From assembly GCF_901000735.1 (NCBI RefSeq), contig NC_081544.1:13968615-14032614 (forward strand): a DNA stretch of 64,000 nucleotides, given 5' to 3'. Made by a program: the position numbers and the translations under genes. The notes under the pieces were generated by a model. The model was given only the letters and a program-made list of their open reading frames with translations. It was not told the DNA's origin and made no database searches. Below, piece after piece: positions 45,530-54,368 of this stretch; position 1 is the stretch's first letter; each line of letters begins with the position of its first letter. The stretch comes from Corylus avellana. Its lineage: Eukaryota; Streptophyta; Magnoliopsida; Fagales; Betulaceae.

Positions 45530-45702
45530 CCCATTACATTCCTAAGGAAAAGCTATCCCACTTTTTTTTTTATAGGAATAGGCATTACTTTTTATACGAG
45601 AATACCTATTCTTAAGAATGGTGTGCAACCAATTAAAAAATAGCTATTCCATACGAATAATCATTTCATTCCAAGAGTCTATTACGCATACCAAACTTGC
45701 CC
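45300..45702. mobile_element. MITE, 403 bp, GGGCACGTTTAGTACGCG termini
   Basis: Left end GGGCACGTTTAGTACGCG and right end (reverse) GGGCAAGTTTGGTATGCG form an 18-bp terminal inverted repeat with four mismatches. Inner inverted words 'gaatagctatttc' and 'aatagctattcc' recur. An (AT)n run sits in the middle. The flanks are A-rich, so the target duplication is ambiguous. Non-coding, in a SEC24 intron. Confidence 0.7.
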
Positions 45703-45774
45703 AAAATTATTATTACATAAGATATAGACAAGCAAGCAGCACTGCTACTAATTGCTATATGAAAAAGACCAAAA

Positions 45775-47935
45775 ATACATATATATATTTTTTATAGGTA
45801 ATATCAATATATATAAAACCGTAAAAGGGCGCAACCCATGTATACAGGAAGTATATAGAAGAGCCCACGTATACAAATGCTTTTAAGTTGAAAATGAAGC
45901 ACATAAGTCTAAAAATTCTGCAAGCGTTGAAGCTTACGGCAAATGCCACAATTCTCCATGAGAATAGAGTTTGGAGCACCCTTTTCTTCAACTTTATGAG
46001 TCCAAGTTCACGGTCTTCAAAACTCCGTGTATTCATTTCTCTCCATAAGCACCACATTACACACAAAGGAGCCATTCTCCAAATGTGCCTAACTGTATCA
46101 TTACCCCTTTGATCTCTCTAACTTCCCAAACATTCCTTCATCCTACCCGGCATCACCCACATAACACCAAACATCTGACAAACTATGTTCCATAACTCTA
46201 TAGCAACCTCAGAATGCAATAATAAATGATCAATTGATTTGCCACTATGCTTGTACATACAACACCACTCTGTCACTACAATGTTCTTCTTACATAAATT
46301 GTCCAATGTTAATATTTTTCCTAAAGGTGGCAAAACGGGTTGGCGGGTCAACCCGTAATGACCACCCGCGACCCATTTAGGGTAACCTAAACACGACCCG
46401 TTTAGCTAACGGGTAGGCCCCATCAAACCTGGACACGACACGACACGACACGACAATTTCACCCGACAAGACCCGCTTAACATGTTTAGCTTAGAAAGTG
46501 ATTTTTTTTTTTTTTTTTTTTTCAAAATGAAAGTGATGAGTCGGGTCATAAACAGGTCAAATGACCCTTTTATCAACATAAACGAGTTAATTGACCCGTT
46601 TATGACCCAAATCCGTTAAGGGTAAACCGAATAAATAAATAAATGTGTTTGGTGGGTCTTCCAAGCGTTGACCTGCCAAGAGCAAAATAAATGGGTCAAC
46701 CCGTTTATAACCCAAACCCAGTAATTTCGTTTCATGTTCGCAGGTCGTGTCAAAATTGCTAGCCCTAATTTTTCCCAGCACCGTCGTTCACACAAAAAAA
46801 GCCTTTCTCAGAGGAGCTTTACTCTTCCAAATACTCTTCCAAGGACCATCCGTCGGCGCTGAATTAACCCTTACCTGATAGTACAACTTCACCTCAAAAT
46901 TCTTTCTCTTCTAAAGCATCCAACAAATTTTATCCACCCCACCATGCTTAACCTGTTGGGAATACAGTAACTAGAAAAATCTCGAGACCTCTTCCATTTC
47001 TCAATCATGAATAGGTCGAATAAACATTACGTTCCAATGAATAGCACCATTTGCTATATCCATATTCTCCTCCATCCATGCCTCCTTTGCGAATGCTATA
47101 TTGATCAAGGTTGGGAACAGAATCTTCAATGGTGACTCCCCACTCCACACATCCTGCCAAAACAACAATCTAGAACCGTCTCCTTCCTCAAACCGTACAT
47201 GCTACTGAAAATTATCCCACCCCCTTCGAATACATTTCCACACTCCCACCCGATAGGGTCCTCCTACTTCCTTGGAGCAAAAACCACCCCTCATCATATC
47301 GTATTTAACCTCCACTAGTTTCCTCCACCAAGCATCACCCTCATTGACAAACCTCCACAACCATTTACCTAACAAAGCTTGATTGAACTGAATTAGGTTC
47401 CTTACCCCTAATCCCCCCCACCTCCATCAGCATGCAAACCTTGGACCAGTTTACCAAATGAAACTTGAATTCGTCACCTACACCTCCCCGCAAGAAGTCT
47501 CTTTGTATTTTTTCAATATGCTTCGCCACTCTCACCAGAAGCTGAAACATAGATAAATAGTACGTGGGTATGTTAGAGAGAGTGCTTTTAATCATTGTTA
47601 GCCTACCACCCTTAGACAAATACATCAGCTTCCACCCTGCCAACTTAGTCTCCATCTTCCCAATGACATTATTCCATATAGTTGGGTCCTTATAATGAGC
47701 ACCCAAAGGTAAACCCAAGTATGTAAAAGGTACCGAATCCACTCCACACCCAAGTATTCTTGACAAGCCTTCCACATCTCCCACCTCACCAATATGGGCA
47801 ATAACAGACTTTGACAAATTTACTTTCAACCCCGAAACCGCTTCAAAACACAGCAGCCAACACATCTCAAATTATAATCATTGTTCCACATTTGACTCAT
47901 AGAAGATAAGTGTGTCATTTGCAAATAATAAGTGT
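45775..47935 (-). pseudogene. 5'-truncated L1-type LINE in SEC24 intron
   Basis: Minus strand: starts in RT at 'LFANDTLIFYES' (catalytic FADD degraded to FAND), then 'EAVSGLKVNLSKSVIAHIGE', 'VPFTYLGLPLGAHYKDPTIW', 'LAGWKLMYLSKGGRLTMIKS' and 'LSNIPTYYLSMFQ'. zf-RVT ('KSIDHLLLHSEVAIELWNIV', about 46190-46250) and 'MWCLWREMNTRSFEDRE' follow, then the L1 3' UTR phrase 'gggcgcaacccatgtatac' (reverse, about 45825). Several frameshifts. A 446-bp hAT element sits between 46322 and 46767. Its 5' cut is only about 50 bp from SEC24 exon c. Confidence 0.85.
46322..46767. mobile_element. Non-autonomous hAT element, 446 bp, TSD ATTTTTCC
   Basis: Flanked by identical ATTTTTCC (46314-46321 and 46768-46775). 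Ends TAAAGGTGGCAAAACGGG and (reverse) TAGGGCTAGCAATTTTGACA. Body rich in 'acccgtttatgaccc' and 'cacgacacgacac' words. Removing it restores the LINE order '...GKI-LTLDNLCKK'. Non-coding. Confidence 0.85.
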
Positions 47936-47983
47936 TGCACTACCGCAAATATATATATATATATGACAATGAATTAGACTTAC

Positions 47984-48095
47984 CACAAATATTACAGATG
48001 AATCACCTTCCCTGATCAATGAACTTCATGAAAGGATTTATGTGGCCTTTGCAATGAGAATATTGAACAGGACCACTTTCACCGAAATCCACAAC
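47984..48095 (-). pseudogene. SEC24: SEC24-like exon c (zinc finger, with TGA)
   Basis: 'VVDFGESGPVQYSHCKGHIN', 'PFMKFIDQGR', then TGA (48003-48005) where the family has Arg, then 'FICNIC'. Acceptor 'attatag' and donor 'gtaagtc' are intact. The family finger is CX2C...CX2C; here the first Cys is Tyr. The Arg-to-stop change fits CGA to TGA. Confidence 0.9.
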
Positions 48096-48489
48096 CTATA
48101 ATATGTTCAAGTACAGAGCAAACTAGATGAATGTTTCAGATTTACATCGATTAAAAAGCAATGCAACAGTTTGCAATCACTAAAAAGGCAATTGGGGGGT
48201 GGGACCGGTGATTTCAAATTCTACATTGCATGAAAATTCATTTCCCTTGTATAACAAAATAATGCTTTAGAATATAAAGAAAGTAGGAGATACTTTGTAT
48301 ATACAAAATACATGTTTGTGTTTTGTTTTTGTGTCAATGTGTATGCATGCGCATGTGCGTTACACATAGAAATTCTAAGAGGAAGCTTTACCATAAAAAT
48401 GAAAGGATTCAGGCCTTTTAGCATATATTAAACGTCTTGGATCTACAACTCAAAGAGAAATGTTCCACCAAACAGTTCGACAGGTCCTT

Positions 48490-48720
48490 TGTAACACCCC
48501 ACCTCAATGATACACAACATTGTCTGCTTTTGGCTCCTCCAAACCAGACTTTCAGGAGGTCACCCATCCTGGTACTACTCCAGCAGAAGCACGCTTAACT
48601 GCAGAGTTCTGATGGGATCATGACCATCACGGCTTTAAAATGCGTTATTGTCATTAAGGGTGTAGTATACATTTAAGCACATCTTCATCTCTGTATACCC
48701 AAGCGATGTGGGATGTCACA
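48490..48720 (-). mobile_element. Extra Cassandra LTR in inverted orientation
   Basis: Reverse complement begins TGTGACATCCCACATCGCTT and ends GGGGTGTTACA, a full Cassandra-type LTR. Its right edge ('gggatgtcaca') overlaps the left edge of the sense LTR, giving a head-to-head pair. Left flank TCCTT does not match the sequence right of 49322 (GCATC). Confidence 0.85.
48547..48627 (-). ncRNA. 5S rRNA-like domain in inverted Cassandra LTR
   Basis: Minus strand 'gatcccatcagaactctgca', 'gttaagcgtgcttctgct', 'ggagtagtaccaggatgg' and 'gtgacctcctgaaagtc' align with the central and 3' part of plant 5S rRNA, including the internal promoter region. Derived within a TRIM LTR; not a ribosomal gene. Confidence 0.85.
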
Positions 48721-48805
48721 ATCACCTGGGTATATGGAGATCAGGATGTGCTTAAATCTATACAACACCCTTAATGACAACATCGTGTTTTAAAGCCGTG
48801 ATGGT

Positions 48806-48885
48806 CATGATCCCATCAGAACTCCACAGTTAAGCATGCTTCTGCTGGAGTAGTATTAGGATGGGTGACCTCCTGGGAAGTCTAG
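48806..48885 (+). ncRNA. 5S rRNA-like domain in Cassandra 5' LTR
   Basis: 'gatcccatcagaactcc', 'acagttaagcatgcttct', 'ggagtagtattaggatggg' and 'tgacctcctgggaagtc' match plant 5S rRNA from the loop A/box A area to the 3' part. Probably a functional or former pol III promoter inside the LTR. Confidence 0.88.
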
Positions 48886-48942
48886 TTTGGGGGAGACAAA
48901 AAGCGGACAATATTGTGTGTCATTGAGGTAGAGTGTTACAAA

Positions 48943-48955
48943 TGGTATCAGAGCC
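48943..48955 (+). promoter_or_regulatory. Cassandra primer-binding site
   Basis: TGGTATCAGAGCC, an exact match to the usual plant initiator tRNA-Met site, two bases after the LTR. Confidence 0.92.
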
Positions 48956-49190
48956 ATTGCCCAGCCTGAGATGGGGGGAGCGTGCACAAGCCCATGAAGA
49001 TCGCTAGCGGGCACTCGCTGGGACAGACGCTAAGAATGGGCTAATCCCATGAGGGTCGCCAACGGGGACGCTGGGTCCTAAGAGGGGGTGATTGTGACAT
49101 CCCACATCGCCTGGGTATGGAGATGGGGATGTGCTTAAATGTATACTACACCCTTAATGACAACAATGCGTTTTAAAGCTGTGATGGTCA

Positions 49191-49270
49191 TGATCCCATT
49201 AGAACTTCGTAGTTAAGCGTGCTTCTCCTAGAGTAGTACCAAGATGAGTGACCTCCTAGGAAGTTTGGTT
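49191..49270 (+). ncRNA. 5S rRNA-like domain in Cassandra 3' LTR
   Basis: 'gatcccattagaacttcg', 'tagttaagcgtgcttct' and 'agatgagtgacctcctagg' match 5S rRNA with more substitutions than the 5' LTR copy. Confidence 0.85.
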
Positions 49271-49550
49271 TGGGGGAGCCAAAAGCGGACAATATTGTGT
49301 GTCATTGAGGTGGGGTGTTACAGCATCAATCTCTCTAGAGAAATTTATACATATACAACATCTGCCTAATATATTTTGTGCAAGTCATGCTCCCTTCGTC
49401 CATTAGAAAATTCATAATTCACTAAACACAAAATAAACTTCTTTCTAGGAAGAATTAGATAAACATAACGAAAGTACATCAAAAATATAACATAAGTACT
49501 TATCAAAAAAAAGTACACAAAATTTAGAATAGAAAGAAATGGTGCATTAC

Positions 49551-49649
49551 TTGGACAGACGCCTCACATGGGTGAGGAATGGCCAATGGTTGGACCATCA
49601 AAGCCAACTGCATCCCTGATGTTCTCAAAAGATCATCCATGCATGGAAT
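49551..49649 (-). pseudogene. SEC24: SEC24-like exon b
   Basis: 33 codons, 'IPCMDDLLRTSGMQLALMVQ' then 'PLAIPHPCEASVQ'. Acceptor 'attgcag' and donor 'gtaatg' are good. The frame is open. Confidence 0.9.
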
Positions 49650-49817
49650 CTGCAATGTTAAGAAGAAAAAAAAATCAATTATTACATGAAATAAAAAAAT
49701 AAAAAAAGACTTCCTATGGGATATGGCATCCAATAGCCTGTAAAAATATTCAAAAGAAAAAAAAAAGAAAAAGAAAAAAGCAACTACCAATCTATATCAT
49801 TAACTACTTATAAGAAT

Positions 49818-49892
49818 CTGATTGATGGTGCACCGCATGTAAACTGGACTGCAATTCCCCGTGTCTCTAACAATGTAATCACCTGTAGCAGG
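49818..49892 (-). pseudogene. SEC24: SEC24-like exon a (before zinc finger)
   Basis: 25 codons from 'PATGDYIVRDTGNCSP' to 'MRCTINQ', matching the conserved segment just before 'IPC...LLxTSGMQLAL'. Acceptor 'tctaaag' precedes. The expected GT donor is AT (49816-49817), so splicing to the next exon should fail or use another site. Confidence 0.85.
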
Positions 49893-50097
49893 CTTTAGAT
49901 ATATACATGCAATTGGAAGAGAAACAAAGAGTCAGAAGATAACTAAAGATAAACAATGAATAGTTCTATACTAGTTGCCCTAGATCACTTTGAAGGATGG
50001 ATGGATGGAATACAAGACAAGTGAAATTCCAGGAACAGAAAGGAAAAGAATGATACAAAGGACGAAGGAAATAGAAAAAGTATAACATTTTTAAATG

Positions 50098-50230
50098 GGG
50101 AAAATGCATTTTACCCCCTGAAGTTTCAGGAATTTTTCAATTTGAACCTCAAAGTTTAAAAATTGGCAAAGTACACTCCTGAAGTTTCAAAAAGTTTCAA
50201 TTTAAACCCTCTGTTAATATTTTCCGTCTA
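50098..50230. mobile_element. One arm of a MITE-like repeat
   Basis: 'ggggaaaatgcattttaccccctgaagtttc' resembles the arm of the 20183-20394 MITE. 'aatttgaacctcaaagttt' and 'aatttaaaccctctgtta' are internal diverged repeats. The opposite terminus was not found. Confidence 0.4.
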
Positions 50231-50467
50231 AATGGATGGAAGTAGTCCCACATGCACCTCACATGACATATTAAGCCATTTTCTTCCAATTTTGCCCTCA
50301 ATTTATTTTTTTTCTTGATTGCAGTACCCGCCATTTCTTTCTTCTTCTTCTTCACGCCTACTCTTTTAAGACCCACCTTCCTTTTCACGCTCCTCCTCCT
50401 CTTTACGTCAAAATACAGTACCATTCCACTGTGAAGCTCCTAAGGAGACTGCCATTATATCACCAAC
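50231..50467. other. Presumed 5' region of the MCTP fragment
   Basis: Pyrimidine-rich ('tttctttcttcttcttcttc'). No reading frame conserved. Probably promoter/5' UTR of the C2-domain fragment that follows. Confidence 0.35.
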
Positions 50468-50707
50468 ATGGCAAAACTGGGGGTAGAGGCTCACAACGGA
50501 AGTGACCTGATGCCTGAAGATGGCCAAGGCTCCGTTAGCCCCTTTGTGGAAATAGATTTGGATGAGCAGAAACAACGCACGCAAACCAGGCAGAAAGATC
50601 TCAACCCTTACAGAAACGAGAAGCTAGTCTTCAATCTCAATGATCTCGGGGAGCTCCACCACAAGACCATCGAGGTGGTGGTATACAACGACTGGAGGGA
50701 ATGTTAA
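50468..50707 (+). pseudogene. MCTP (multiple C2 domain and transmembrane protein) N-terminal fragment
   Basis: ATG 50468: 'MAKLGVEAHNGSDLMPEDGQ', 'GSVSPFVEIDLDEQKQRTQT', 'KDLNPYRNEKLVFNLNDLGE', 'KTIEVVVYND', stop 50705. This is the first C2 domain of the FTIP/QUIRKY MCTP family, Ca2+/lipid-binding ER-plasma membrane tethers of about 750-1000 residues. Only about 79 residues remain; the domain stops before its last strands, the other C2 domains and the C-terminal membrane part are absent, and 53 bp later an Athila element begins. Neighbouring genes run on the other strand. Confidence 0.75.
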
Positions 50708-50759
50708 AAAGCCAAATGGATACAAACACTGATAGGAGTATAACATATAATTAACTTAT

Positions 50760-51894
50760 TGTTGTCACAATTACCTACCTAAATTGATAGGCAAATAATT
50801 GGATGTTTTACCCGCATGTGCACGAGGTCAACACAGTAGTATAGTGTGCAAATACGAGGTCATTCCCACGAGGATTGTTGAATTTTGTCTAAAATTAATT
50901 TCAAAGTAAAACAAGACAAAGATTAATTTTTGATTTGATGATAATAAAAGGTAGGGCTTTGATATCCACCACTAATTATATTTAATTAATATATCAATAT
51001 GCCAATGTTTTGATCATGTTATGAATACCTAATGTTTGTCAACCTAAGGGCATGGGTGTATACGCCTTAAGGTATAGATTTTCCTAAGCAACTAGCTAGG
51101 CATGGGTGTATACTCTAAATTTTTTCTTTCTTAAAGGATTTAGCATGGATATATACTAAGTTGTTCTTTAAGAAAGTATATATTCTATGGAAATCGACAA
51201 ACACATGACGCCTAGGGCATGGATGTATACTCCCGGTTTCCAATGTTGATTAACCCAAGAATCTAGTGTGGATATCTTTTGTTACTTATGTTAAACCCAG
51301 GACTCAGTCATCCAAATTGACTTAACTAACTAGTCCATACCACATGCATATGATGATCAGGCACACACATATGAGGAATTCATGAAAGCAAGCATTAATC
51401 AATTTAAATATCACAATATAATCATCACAAGGGCGCCAATATTGAATATTAACTAAACATAACTAGGGCTTCAATCTAGCCCTACTAAACAAATTAGTTA
51501 CACATAAGTTTGATGTTAAACATCTTCATAAATAAAATAAAAGAAAGGAAAAGAATGAACCTTAAACTTGAACTTGAAGAGCTCCAATTCTTCTCCTTGG
51601 AAAGTATATCTATTCTAGAGGCTTAAGGGTCTATTTATAGGCCTTTAGGAATACTCTAGAAACCCTAAAAATCGTAGGGTTTAAGCCCTAGTTCGCACTA
51701 AGCTACAAAACCCTAAAAGTTGCTATTTCCTTATTAAGGCTGGCAGCTGACTTCGACATCACGCACGGGTGCGCTCGATCGCAGCACGTGTGTGATCGAT
51801 CACAGGTCTGCGATCAATGACATAATTAACTAAAACTAAAGGATTAAAACATGTAAGTTAAGGGATAAAAATATGAATATTTTAGCACTTAACA
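50760..51894 (-). mobile_element. Athila 3' LTR (1135 bp)
   Basis: Plus strand from TGTTGTCACAATTACC to GCACTTAACA. By eye about 95% identical to the 5' LTR over the first 210 bp, but lacks about 208 bp corresponding to about 59196-59410, with a short AAT microhomology at the break. Confidence 0.92.
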
Positions 51895-51907
51895 CACCCC
51901 CAAACTT
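51895..51907 (-). promoter_or_regulatory. Athila polypurine tract
   Basis: Minus strand 'aagtttgggggtg' directly before the 3' LTR. Two similar tracts occur upstream at 53053-53064 and 52949-52960 (plus strand 'cccccaaactt'). Confidence 0.85.
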
Positions 51908-53303
51908 ACATATTGCTAGTCCCTTAGCAATACAAAACTAAAAACAAAAGTGAAAAACAGAGATCAAAAAGATAAATCCATCTTTCGTGGGATGTGCGGT
52001 TGCATTTAGCATATGCAACAAGCCTTTTAAACCCTTAGGAATTCCCTAGAGGACGAGTGAAGTCTCGTGAGGGTTTTCCAGAAATGTTACCCACAAACAT
52101 CATGCATAGCTCATGTTATTCCAAAAATTAAAGTATCACTACAAGATCATGATTTTCATTCATTAGCAAGCTTAAAAAGATGAACTCCATCTTCACAATG
52201 AATTGGAATCTCAAAGTGTAATTACTTACAAAGGACATGCTAAAATATCACAAGTTCGAAAACAATGAAAGGTGAATTAGCACAAAATTATGAGGCTTCC
52301 AAATATTTTCAATGTGTAATGTCTCCATATCTCAAAATTCACTTAAATCCCTATTAGAATGAACAACAATGGCATATTTCTTTTCTCTCTCTTTTTTTTT
52401 TTTTTTTTGGTCAGGTTATGCAATGTATGGTTCGCTTAAGCTTTCTAATTGACCCATGTAGCGAGTGTTAAGTCAATGACTCCCAAACCAGATGGTTTTA
52501 GGGCATTAGGTGTAAAGACACCCCTAAGGACCTACTAACTCGAGTCAAAAAGGCTACAAAACCAAACTAACTATGACATTAATCAAATCAAAATTTTCAC
52601 CTTTTGACGTGATCACTCAATGCTTTTTTTTTCATCATATATATGCCAAAGTGTCCATCTAATAAGTCATCCAATTTCATCCAAGATATAGAAACACACA
52701 TATCAGACCTTATGTCATACCTTACAAATTATGCGCTAATGTGCTTGTGTGATCAGATCAAACATGTGATTTTTCAACTGTCCTAAACAAGTAATCAAAC
52801 TAACAAATTCTCTCATTAGATCATGTGTTCAAAATTTTAAGCTTACTAATGAATTCAAGCCATAATTCTTTTAGATTAACCAAAATTTCAAATAAACAAC
52901 AAAACATGAAATTGGGACAAAGTGTGTGTGAACAGCATGTGTGCCCATACCCCCAAACTTAAATAACACATTGTCCCCAATGTGTCTAAATTAAGGAAAG
53001 CGTGTACCCCGAAGATGGACAACATAGTCTTGGAAAGCATGGCTCATAACACACCCCCAAACTTGAATTAAAGCACACTTGTCCATGCAAAATAAGAAAA
53101 CATAAAAACAAGTAAAAGGAACAAAGCAAATAAAGATAAATAAAAAGATTAACTGAAAACACATTTAAACAAAATAAAAAGATAAACTATAGGGTGCCTC
53201 CCATGAGCGCTAAGTTTAACGTCTTCAGCCAGACGGTGGTCCCCGATCAATGCTGTCTAGAAGATGATGCTCCAGATGGTGGTGGCAACCGGCTGAGAAT
53301 GGA
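51908..53303. other. Athila 3' untranslated region
   Basis: No gene. T-rich run at about 52390-52408. Two additional polypurine-like tracts (see findings). Typical long non-coding region between the last ORF and the 3' LTR. Confidence 0.7.
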
Positions 53304-54368
53304 CTACATCAATTCTTCTAAGACAGCTAATCTTTTGTCCATCAAGACTTTATTCTCCCGAGCCTCTCTTCGTTGATCTGCCAACTCTCTCCAAAGGCCC
53401 GCCATTTCTTCACTGAGTGAGCGATACTGTGCTGCACAAAAGATGATCGGGGCCTCCTCCTCTACTACTTCTGGCTCCGCTGCCGATTTATCTTCTGCCA
53501 TTGGCTCGGCCTCACTTGCTTCCACACCTGCTGCTGGTGCTGGAGGTACCCGAGGCATGTGAGAGCAGCTCTTGTTCCATTGGCGAATGCCAAAGATGGG
53601 GGTAGTAGTGACTGGCTCATCAGCTGTGGTGCCCTTTATGCCTTTCTTCTGGAGGATGTAGGTAATTAAGTATGGGAAGGGCAACCCCCATGAATGTGTG
53701 GACTCAGCTTCTCCAATGTGCACTTCATTCCAAAATTTGTGAATTTAGTTTCAGATGATATCGGGAATGGAATACCAGGCATCTTTATGGAAGGGATAGA
53801 GTGTTTGGAGAAATTGATCCCGCCTCTGAGTCTTGTGCCCCAAGGGAAAGGCATTTCGGTGCAATATGGAGTCCACAAACCAAAGCAATGGAGGTAGCTT
53901 GGACCGGCTGCCGGCATTATGATGGGCATCGACATATTGCCCTTGGCACATGTCCTCAATGATTTTCGCCACATAGAATCTGGGCGGTTGCTCAACAAGT
54001 TGTACCGCTTTTGGAGGGTGCTCATCATTGCATTGGAGTGCAGCGGCAATGTCGGCCCTTGTCACTTCAACTTCTCGGCCCTGCACTGTGGAAGAGAGGG
54101 CAGCCAGCCTCTTGCAGTTGTGAGACAGGTGGGCATAGAACTCGATCACCAATTTTCTGTAGGCAGTGGGGGTGACCGGCTTGAAAAGCTTCTTGAGCCC
54201 CCAATGCTTGAACTCGGCGACCGCCCATTGAGTTGCTTCAAGGTTTTGAGAATCTTAGCGAATGGCGAAGGTGGTCTCAAACAGCAGCTCCCACTCCTCA
54301 AAAGTGGGCGGGTGAGAAATGGCTTGGGTATCGGAGCCCTAGGAAGATGAAGCTCGAGTTCTTGGCAT
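53304..54368 (-). pseudogene. Athila second ORF (putative plant transposon protein domain, PF20167-like)
   Basis: ATG 54368 ('MPRTRASSS') then stops at about 54339 and 54256; 'KLVIEFYAHLSHNCKRLAAL', 'ALQCNDEHPPKAVQLVEQPP' and 'HRNAFPLGHKTQRRDQFLQT' fit the family of extra ORFs after pol in Athila elements. A stop at 53751 and frame change lead to 'HIGEAESTHSWGLPFPYLIT' and an acidic, coiled C-terminus ('LSEEMAGLWRELADQRREAR'). Role unknown; sometimes called env-like by position, but no signal peptide or membrane anchor is visible here. Confidence 0.75.

Larger units (their letters stand above)
48714..49322 (+). mobile_element. Cassandra TRIM retrotransposon
   Basis: 5' LTR about 48714-48940, primer site TGGTATCAGAGCC at 48943-48955 (initiator tRNA-Met), about 140 bp non-coding interior, polypurine 'taagagggggtgat' before the 3' LTR 49093-49322. 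The 5' LTR has lost part of its 'gacatcccacatcg' start. The terminal phrase 'aaagcggacaatattgtg' is diagnostic of Cassandra. Each LTR holds a 5S-like domain. Codes for no protein, so depends on other retroelements. Confidence 0.92.
24183..49892 (-). pseudogene. SEC24: SEC24-like COPII coat gene copy (CEF type), six exons, inactivated
   Basis: Six minus-strand exons in correct order encode a continuous part of a plant SEC24 of the CEF type, the COPII cargo adaptor on ER exit sites. They cover the segment before the zinc finger, the zinc finger, and the start of the trunk ('DADERPELCRGTIEFVASKE', 'YFFLIDVSMNAIQIGATAAA'). Exons: 49818-49892, 49551-49649, 47984-48095, 44833-44960, 24664-24783, 24183-24259; phases agree at every junction seen. 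Intron five is 20,049 bp, filled with transposons. Disabling changes: TGA at 48003-48005, first zinc cysteine replaced by Tyr, and the donor after 49818 reads AT not GT. N-terminal exons were not found to the right, and the rest of the trunk and gelsolin parts are not in the window. Confidence 0.88.

Noticed and set aside
48490..49322. Genuine 5S rRNA genes
   Set aside because: The 5S-like parts lack the normal 5' start and are embedded in Cassandra LTRs with PBS and PPT; they are LTR domains, not rDNA.
53304..54368. Athila ORF2 as an envelope gene
   Set aside because: No signal peptide, membrane anchor or cleavage motif visible; only its position suggests env.
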